NCBI GenBank assembly: GCA_948470475.1
Contig: OX419347.1
Location: forward strand, 17,221,675 to 17,285,674
Length of the DNA: 64,000 bases
Source: Galaxea fascicularis
Taxonomy: Eukaryota > Cnidaria > Anthozoa > Scleractinia > Euphylliidae
Reading direction: 5' to 3'
Below the pieces are notes generated by a model. It was not told where the DNA came from and made no database searches. It saw only the letters and a list, made by a program, of their open reading frames with translations. Position numbers and translations under genes: made by a program. Shown in pieces: positions 57,059 through 64,000 of this stretch. How positions within the stretch are numbered: the first letter of the stretch is position 1; the number at the start of each line of letters is the position of its first letter.

Positions 57059-60000
57059 AAGGCTAATTTGTACACGGCGTAGTCCAAAGTTATTAACGCA
57101 TGGTGGTTACGTTCGTGCCGCGAGGCAATTGGTGGTTTCACTGCGAATAAAGAGGAGACGTAAATGTAGTTTTCGTGGTCCAGGGACTTATGCTCCGTTA
57201 AATTGACCGAAACAGAGACAATTTATTTGTAACTTGGTATCTGACTTTAGCGAATGATATATAATACTACATGAAACGTTACATCAATCCCAATACGGTG
57301 TTGTTGTTCCGTGGTTATGTTTAACGTTACTTTTGGGGGGCCTGTTACTATCAGAGTTTTATGGTATCATGATACAAATGTGTGACGTGCGAAGGGGTGT
57401 GATGTTGGGAGACCAACAATATGTGGTCAAATTTTACTTAATCTCACTTTTTGCTGGAAAAAAAAGTAAACACATTCTGTTATGAAGGCTCTTACCTCAA
57501 TGTTACCAATTCAGGCCTGTATTCCATGCTTTGATTTGCTGTAGCTGATTGTCATGTGCACCAGTCACAAGCAATACCCGAAGTACGTACGTGCACGTTT
57601 CCTCTAACAAAAAATAGTGCAAAGTTTGAAACTTTATTGTCGGAACAGATTGCGGCTGTTGACCAAATGTTTTTTGTAGCAATGACGCCCAATGCTAAAT
57701 TATCTGTTTTGTATAGATAGATAGGTTTCTGGAAATCACATTAATCGACGTTCTTTGTAATTAAATTTTTTACAAACCTTAATTGGTCTTTGAGGTGAGG
57801 AGAGACAAGAAGGATATGGATATGCTAAGTTTCAATAAGGAAAGGCCACCCAATTTGACTTTCCAGATGATCAGTTAGTGGATAAGAATCTCTAGGGAGA
57901 TGGAAGAGAAACCTAATCAGAGGGTTCTGTTGGCAGAGAACACCAACTATGGACCCTTGGACCATTGGGGACCTATTTCCTCATTCTACTGGCTAGTGTA
58001 TCGTTATCGACACCTCCCCAGAGGATATGTTTTTAAACCGTTTTTCGTCTGGTTTCGATTCGATTCGACCATTGCAGTCTGAATTGAGTATAGGTCTAGA
58101 AGAATCGACGAGAACGTACACTGACACATCTTTGTCTTGAAATCGTGAATGGAAAACACAGCCTTGAGACATATCAAAAAGTATCATTTACCATTACAGC
58201 TACAACAGCTATGCTATCTCTATTCATAGTCAAATATAGCTCAGATATAATGATTCCAGTTCAAATACTCTTATGCGTCATTTGGTGTATCCCAACCATT
58301 ACAAAGGGGAATATCATTCACTCCGAATTTGTGCCAGTTCTTTCTCTAGCGTTCAGTTTCGTTGATGGCGACATTACATTGGCACTAAGCTTAATTTTAA
58401 TCACGATACATCAAAGCCAGTAGCATAATTGTTTTCTCTTAAAACGGTTACCTATAACAGAGGATAAGCCTGAAAACAGTTTCGCAAATATTGTGTATTT
58501 TGCTGCGTAACATCTTCAGCATTTGAAGCCGGAACCGTGCGGCACACCCTACGAATAATTCCTGGTTTGTGGTTACTGAAATTAGCATACTCGGAATCTC
58601 ATTGGCTAAGAAAATGCGTTATAATTTTCGAACCACCAGAAAAAACAACATCCCAAGCAACAAACTTTTTCGTTGAATTGATCAGGTTATGCTAAAACCA
58701 TTAGGCGGCTTGCCATAATTCCTATCCACTTAGATAGTTATCTCGAGTTATCAGCCGAAAGAAACACGTTGCCATATAATCGTTAAATTGGAGAGACCAC
58801 CTCTGTGGGTGTATCGAATTGTCTAAGGTCGTCAACTCTAGCCTTTTCTTGTTGGGCAGATCACGTCTTTTATTAATTTGTCTCTTTTTTTAAACTGAGT
58901 TCATATACAGAAAGGTCATTATCAGAAGAATGGAAGGGGTTTAAAATTACAATCAGATTAGATCGAGAAATGTTAGCTATACAATCATACCTGAGAATTT
59001 TTTCAGACTCCATGAGTGTCTGTTTCGTAGCCATCATAGCAAATGCAATTTCTTGCGACAAAAAGAAGCAGTCCAGTACGCCAAAATAAGAAATCTCGTC
59101 ATCGTGCTAGCATGATTAATTTCATCTGGGATTAATTTGGGTTGAACTTGAAACAAATGGCCAACATCCTAACTGACAGCTGACAAATGACCCTAAATGT
59201 TGACTCTACAAATTATGTACGACTGCTTTATCTAACTGACTGTTAAAATTGTATAAATGATCAAAAGTTTGACTGACAGCTGTCAAATTCAACTGCTTTG
59301 GCTCGTCACGCAATATTTCCTCCCAAACGTTCGAGGCTAAGATAAATGGAAAGTGTGAAAATTCATCAACGCTAGCTGACACCGTAATAATAACGCAACT
59401 AATTAATCCACAAGGTAATTAAAACAGAAAGCAATCCAGACGTTGCATTCACAAGTGACTGGCATATTGAAACAAAACCAACCAACCGAACAGACAAACA
59501 AACAAACAAACAAGTAAACAACTGGATAACGGAGAGCCTACAATTGTAGCTAGATAGCCAGATGAAATGGCATGCTCGGCCGTAAAGCAAACAAACTTAG
59601 TTTGATAGGTTATCTGATTGCTGATTAAATTGATGCGATCTCAGTTCAGCCCATACCTTGGCCTTTAGTTTAATTAATGTTCTGCATTTGATTTTTATCA
59701 GTTCGAGTGCTTCCCCTTTCATCCTTGTTCGCACCCATTGTCACCCATGGCCGTCTTGGAAGCTTCTCAATGCTTATCTCCTTGTAACCTCCAGAGGCTT
59801 GGCGTTGCTTTCAGCTCCAAAGATGGAAAGGACTTTTCCTCGATTCTTCAGTCGAATTCCAATTTTCTTGCTCTAGTTTTGCCATCTAACGTGTCTAGCA
59901 ATATTATTCTATTCTGTCAGTTCAGTTCAGAGACTACTTCTCACCTGTGCGAGGGTTGGGTAACGGCCCTCTCTGATGTTTATTTTCCTGTCATATTTCT

Positions 60001-61297
60001 CCAATTAAGATAGAGCTACCATTCCTACTATACGCTTAAACTGAATGGCTCATTTCCAGGAGAACCATGCTGGTTCTCTTTGGTTAGTTTGGCGAAACGT
60101 GGTTCAACGACTAACATGGCGTGACACTATATGGGTGGCCACTCGGCAAAAGATAAATCGTTAACATGTCACCGAAAAGAAAAAAAAAATAGAGAAAATA
60201 ATAGAGTCAACAGAAACTGTACGGAAGAGAGCTCACACAAAGGGCAGCTGATTATAATATAGAGTTTAGGAATGAGAAAAGTGGCTGGCTATTCTGTTCG
60301 ACCAACTTTTGTGTCGACGTGAAGAAATGCGCGAAGCAAATCATCAAGATTTGTTTTGCAATCTGATTTTATGTTTTTTCTTTTAATTTTGTAAAGAACT
60401 GATTTAGACGTGCGTCAACCGCACCAGATATAGGAAACGGAAACACCTTGTTTTGTAAGAGCGTAATGATTTAAACGCTGAGCTCAAATTTGACCCATTC
60501 TGTGGTGTATATTCTTATAACCTATAAATTATTAGATTATTTTCACAACTAATGAATTGACCATTTGTCCTTTATCACCGCTATCACCAACGCAAGCTAG
60601 TCAATAGTATTTTTCTGGGCCTTATGGAGGTTCAAAAACCGCCTACTAAAACTGCAATCGAGAGCATTTGTAACACTCTGGTTACGGTATTCAAATCAGT
60701 ACTCGAGAATCATATTTCCTCGTATAAACGACCTCGCTCTAACAAGCGCCCTCCTCGAATAAACTCCCAGCGGCCACCCTCCCCTCTCCTCATTTTCTTA
60801 ACCGGTAAAACCTGATTCTGTTTGCTAGTTCCCTTTCATTTTGAGTATCATAAGGTATTTATGCAGTTTTTTTTTTTTTTTTGGTCGCCTATGATGGTAT
60901 TCAGTTCTCCTAGTACCCTATTTGGTCCGGTTTCCGCACGTGATTTCTTAGGCTGAGAAAAATTCAAGTTTGACTAGTAAAACTACATCATATTTTGGAA
61001 CTTCTTTGAATGAATTTTCTGGCGAAGGTCAATGTAGGACTTATTATGGCTGCTAGGTAGAAGCAAAGACAGCTTTTGTCTCGAAGAAATATTTACCGTC
61101 ATAGGAGGTTGCGACCCGAGGGATTTTACAGACTGCAAGAGGGGTTTTGTGGAATTTGAAAAATGTTCCGATAGTGAAACAACAACAACAACAACAACAT
61201 TGACTTTTTAACATCTGAACTAACAAAGATCTTTGTGGCCCGCAGTTAGCACAGCTATTGTAGACGGGCTACTTAAACTAATACTGTATACAATAGT
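57059..61297. other. Intergenic stretch, no gene supported
   Basis: AT-rich. A hydrophobic frame of about 90 codons at 58145-58423 starts at GTG rather than ATG and has no recognised family. An ACAA repeat lies near 59492-59511 and a CAA repeat near 61180-61199. Around 60730-60790 the sequence AACAAGCGCCCTCCTCGAAT resembles a dispersed repeat. Confidence 0.5.
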
Positions 61298-61640
61298 CAG
61301 GGACCGCGCAGCAAGTTTTCGAGTGGAGGGGGGGGGGGGGGGGGGCTAAAGAAGAATGCGTGAGGGGCGAGGGGGGGAGGAGGCATGCTTGTGAATTTAT
61401 ATTCAATTTCCCTAAAGTGACGGAGAATGCAATTATAACGATAATATATTTACAATTGTAACGACTAGTGCTTCATTCTGTCTATTTATCTGCGCGTTTG
61501 TCTTTGCCAGTAACTCTGGTCACTTTCGAATTAACGATTTTTTGCTATTTTTCACTCCGTTACTATTAATAAATTATTTTTTGTTTAATTTATTTTTATT
61601 CTGCAAAAAAGTGGGAGGGGGGGGGACTGCGCGGTCCCTG
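61298..61640. mobile_element. hAT-like non-autonomous element, 343 bp
   Basis: CAGGGACCGCGCAG at 61298-61311 is exactly inverted at 61627-61640. Termini beginning CAGGG are typical of hAT-superfamily MITEs. The flanking octamers (ACAATAGT left, ATAATAAG right) agree at five of eight positions, a possibly decayed 8-bp duplication. Both ends run inward into G runs (G18 at 61328-61345). No transposase. Confidence 0.7.
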
Positions 61641-61669
61641 ATAATAAGCTCACAAGAAATAAAAACATC

Positions 61670-61930
61670 ATCGGGGGTACAGGGGGAATATTTCAACTTA
61701 AGATATTCCGTATTCAGCTGTTCTCCAGGGATGAATATTCCCATTCCTTGATAATATTTCGGAGGATATTCCTTATAATTTTAATAAATTTATTAAGCTG
61801 GCTTAGTATTCCCTTTCCTCGCTTGCGTGTGTTTTATTGAAATATTCCGTATTCCGTACATTTTTCAGGTAAATATTCAATATTCCTAGGATTTTCAAGT
61901 ACGATATTCCTGAATATTCAAAATTCCCCT
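61670..61930. repeat. ATTCC/ATATTCC-rich degenerate tract
   Basis: About fifteen ATTCC, ATATTC or TATTCC words spaced 10-25 bases apart on the plus strand. Similar tracts lie at 2028-2090, 2453-2625 and 18030-18080. Confidence 0.65.
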
Positions 61931-62315
61931 TTTACCCCCGAAACAGCAGGTAAGGACCGTACCCATACAAACCTGTAGTCTAAGTTGCAGTTTTTTAACT
62001 ACCAGAAGTGATTAACATGTAATTTCTCCTTATAATATCCATACAATAGTCCTGCAGACAGGTGATGAGAATAGACAAATTCATCAACCAGAGGGTGTTT
62101 TCTTGATCTGCCGGCTCTTTGACAATTTTTTTTGAAACGTTTTTTGGGTTTGTCTTTGGAGCACAATCTATACGGTTGTTAACACTGTCCCAGACTACAT
62201 GGGCGTCCTTCAATAACTATTAAGAGGATACGCATACGGGGATTGTTCTCTCCATCTTTCTCTACAATGGGAAATCATCGTGTCACTGTTGACTAGCCGA
62301 GCATTAAATTTCAAT

Positions 62316-62577
62316 ACAGTGAAACCTCCCCTCATGACCACCTCCCGTAAGCGACTACTTTTCCAAAAATGCCAAAAGTATCCAAGGCTCTTGATTCTTT
62401 GGCATCAGCCAAGCTATCGATTTCTTATTGTCTCCAGAAGGCAGAGTGTGGAGTAAAGGCCCGCTGTTACCACATGCTAATGACTCAAAATGTAGACAAC
62501 TGTGGCCTAGTAACCTCTAGTAAATGACCGCCTCCCGTAATTGACATTTTGACTGGTCACTCGCGGGAAGTTCAACT
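62316..62577. mobile_element. Decayed element with ACAGTGAAACCTCCC termini
   Basis: The left end ACAGTGAAACCTCCCCTCAT then GACCACCTCCCGTAAGCGAC, and the right end (reverse complement GTTGAACTTCCCGCGAGTGA), are related inverted ends. A further internal copy, GACCGCCTCCCGTAA, lies at 62526-62540. It resembles a widespread invertebrate MITE with CCTCCCGTAAGCGACC words. Confidence 0.6.
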
Positions 62578-64000
62578 TATTGAAATAAAATGCTCTACCA
62601 AGGGCGTGCCTTGAAAAATGACATGGAAACTTCTATCCTTATGAAACCACAACGGTTAGCACGCCAGCTTAAGCTTCTTTTACGTTCTTGACAACATTAA
62701 CCTTGGGCAACAACGTCTAACTAATAAAGCGTGGGAGAAATTTAAGCCTGAAAAATATCAACCAAAAGGTTTTTGTTTTCAAAAAAACAAATGAACAAGA
62801 GGTTCTCTCACCTATCGATGCTGTTGAACTTGGCAATAAACGGTCAAGCAAAAGAAAACAATTAATGAGTTCTCTATCTGTAAAGCACGAGTTCGTAGAC
62901 CGAGTCAAATTCGTCAAATTTGTTTTCTCAGAAAATTCACACGTATCGTACTGTAAACAAGAGGCTCGCGTGCAACAAAACTGTGCATTTATGGGATTCG
63001 ATAACTGTCAACAGAACGATACCACACACATTTATTACTCTTTCCTGTCACTTGAATTTGTCTTTATTTCATTCACGAGTGGGCAGCGAGAGATCGCGAT
63101 GCCAGCATCCAACTTGGTACAATTCAGTAAATGAGTTGATGATGACAAGTGCGCACTGGAAGTTAAGATTATTTTCAACCCAAATCGTAATTGGGTTTCA
63201 TGTACTTTGCACTCGTAGATACCTTGCTAACCGCAATAGCTGATAAGTGATCAGGCTGTGTGCATGGAATAGGAAACTAACAAACCTGAGCATTTTTTCC
63301 TTCAGGTAAATGCATTTACGAATTAACAGGCTGATGAAATATTCTGAACATGTTTATCAGTGAAATGAGGAAGGAAGTCAGACCCAAAACAACCAGCCAC
63401 GCCATAATTAGACTACAATCGGGTAATCACCGGAACTAGCACGAAGTCTAGCAGCTCATAGATCTGTCTGTAAGAATTGTCTTTGCAAAATAATTAACAT
63501 TTGCATCTCAGACTTAAATTAGGAGCAATAGAGCTTGAAATGAAAGACGAGGCCATTGAAATCGAGTATATAGGAAGTACTTGAAATATGAAAATTAAGG
63601 AATTCATTTGGACAAAGTTGGACATCAATGAATCACCTGATCACAAACACCAAAACTTGGCATTACCAAATGTTCGGGTGCCGGACAGTTTCCATGGAAT
63701 CCCCTTTTGTACTATGCACGTGTAACTATTCTGTTCACTGCGTTTACAGTAGCCTGAGCCTGGACATCGCAAAAGACGGCGTGTTTCGAGCGCGTGTTTA
63801 ACTGAGAGTTTAGTAAACACCCAGAAAAGTTGCCAAAAAACCGTGCAGTTTCCGATCACGTAATGGAATTTGAGAACGGAGCATGTCAGCTACCTATTTC
63901 ACAACAGTTGTTGCCATATCAGTGCGATCAGCCTAAGCCACAAAACCGAAGTAGTGTCTAGTCGAGCAACAGTCTAGCCAAACCAACAATTGAGTTCATT
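62578..64000. other. Right-end stretch, no gene supported
   Basis: No exon could be established. A short minus-strand frame at 63641-63859 has several Cys residues (CPGSGYCK and SYTCIVQK) but no recognised domain; it could be an exon of a gene beyond the edge. Confidence 0.45.

Noticed and set aside
58145..58423. Hydrophobic 92-codon frame, possible membrane protein
   Set aside because: GTG start, no ATG context, no homology recognised; hydrophobic frames are expected in AT-rich DNA.
63641..63859. Cys-containing minus-strand frame near the right edge
   Set aside because: Too few conserved-looking positions to name a domain; kept only as a remark for the edge region.
1..64000. CRISPR arrays, bacterial operons, viral integrases, rRNA genes
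   Set aside because: None seen; the window behaves throughout as animal nuclear DNA.

Overview
The window is animal nuclear DNA: spliced genes with GT-AG introns, long AT-rich spacers and many short inverted-repeat elements. The tight-junction scaffold MPDZ fixes it as metazoan. The intron density of that gene and the dispersed repeat families (a roughly 105-120 bp minisatellite containing ACCATTCAAATGAAAGC, and a fold-back family with GGTCTGAAATAGGGTATGAT) look like those I associate with anthozoan cnidarians such as corals and sea anemones. That placement is inference from memory.

Left end (1-1588, minus strand): the first two coding exons of VCPKMT, a lysine methyltransferase of the METTL21 type. 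The gene runs off the left edge. Middle left (3418-25975, minus strand): one complete gene that I resolved into 36 coding exons, all phase-consistent, encoding about 1973 residues with one L27 domain and twelve PDZ domains. This is the MPDZ (MUPP1) scaffold of the Crumbs/PALS1 apical-polarity and junction complex. It aligns domain by domain with vertebrate MPDZ, but no counterpart of vertebrate PDZ12 was found. Its introns carry a GC-rich minisatellite, a fold-back element and copies of the dispersed minisatellite.

Centre (25976-40967): about 15 kb with no gene I can support, holding hairpins, a TIR element and simple repeats. At 40995-42146 (plus strand) is a complete single-exon rhodopsin-class GPCR of 383 residues, nearest by motif to melatonin-type receptors. 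Just downstream is a short THAP-type zinc-finger exon (42677-42835) inside a 20-bp perfect inverted repeat that carries TGACGTCA. A 34-bp perfect palindrome follows.

Right third (43122-64000): no confident host gene. It is a graveyard of non-autonomous elements: a 187-bp snap-back palindrome, a hAT-like 343-bp element with CAGGGACCGCGCAG termini, two diverged copies of one fold-back family 12 kb apart, a GGGCAT/ATTTGACC element with an internal ATG-plus-donor exon, AT microsatellites, a GTCTCG-rich tract and an ATTCC-rich tract. I found no tRNA, rRNA, CRISPR or prokaryotic signal, and no clear evidence of a new multi-gene system. The most useful results are the full MPDZ gene model, the two VCPKMT exons and the repeat families.
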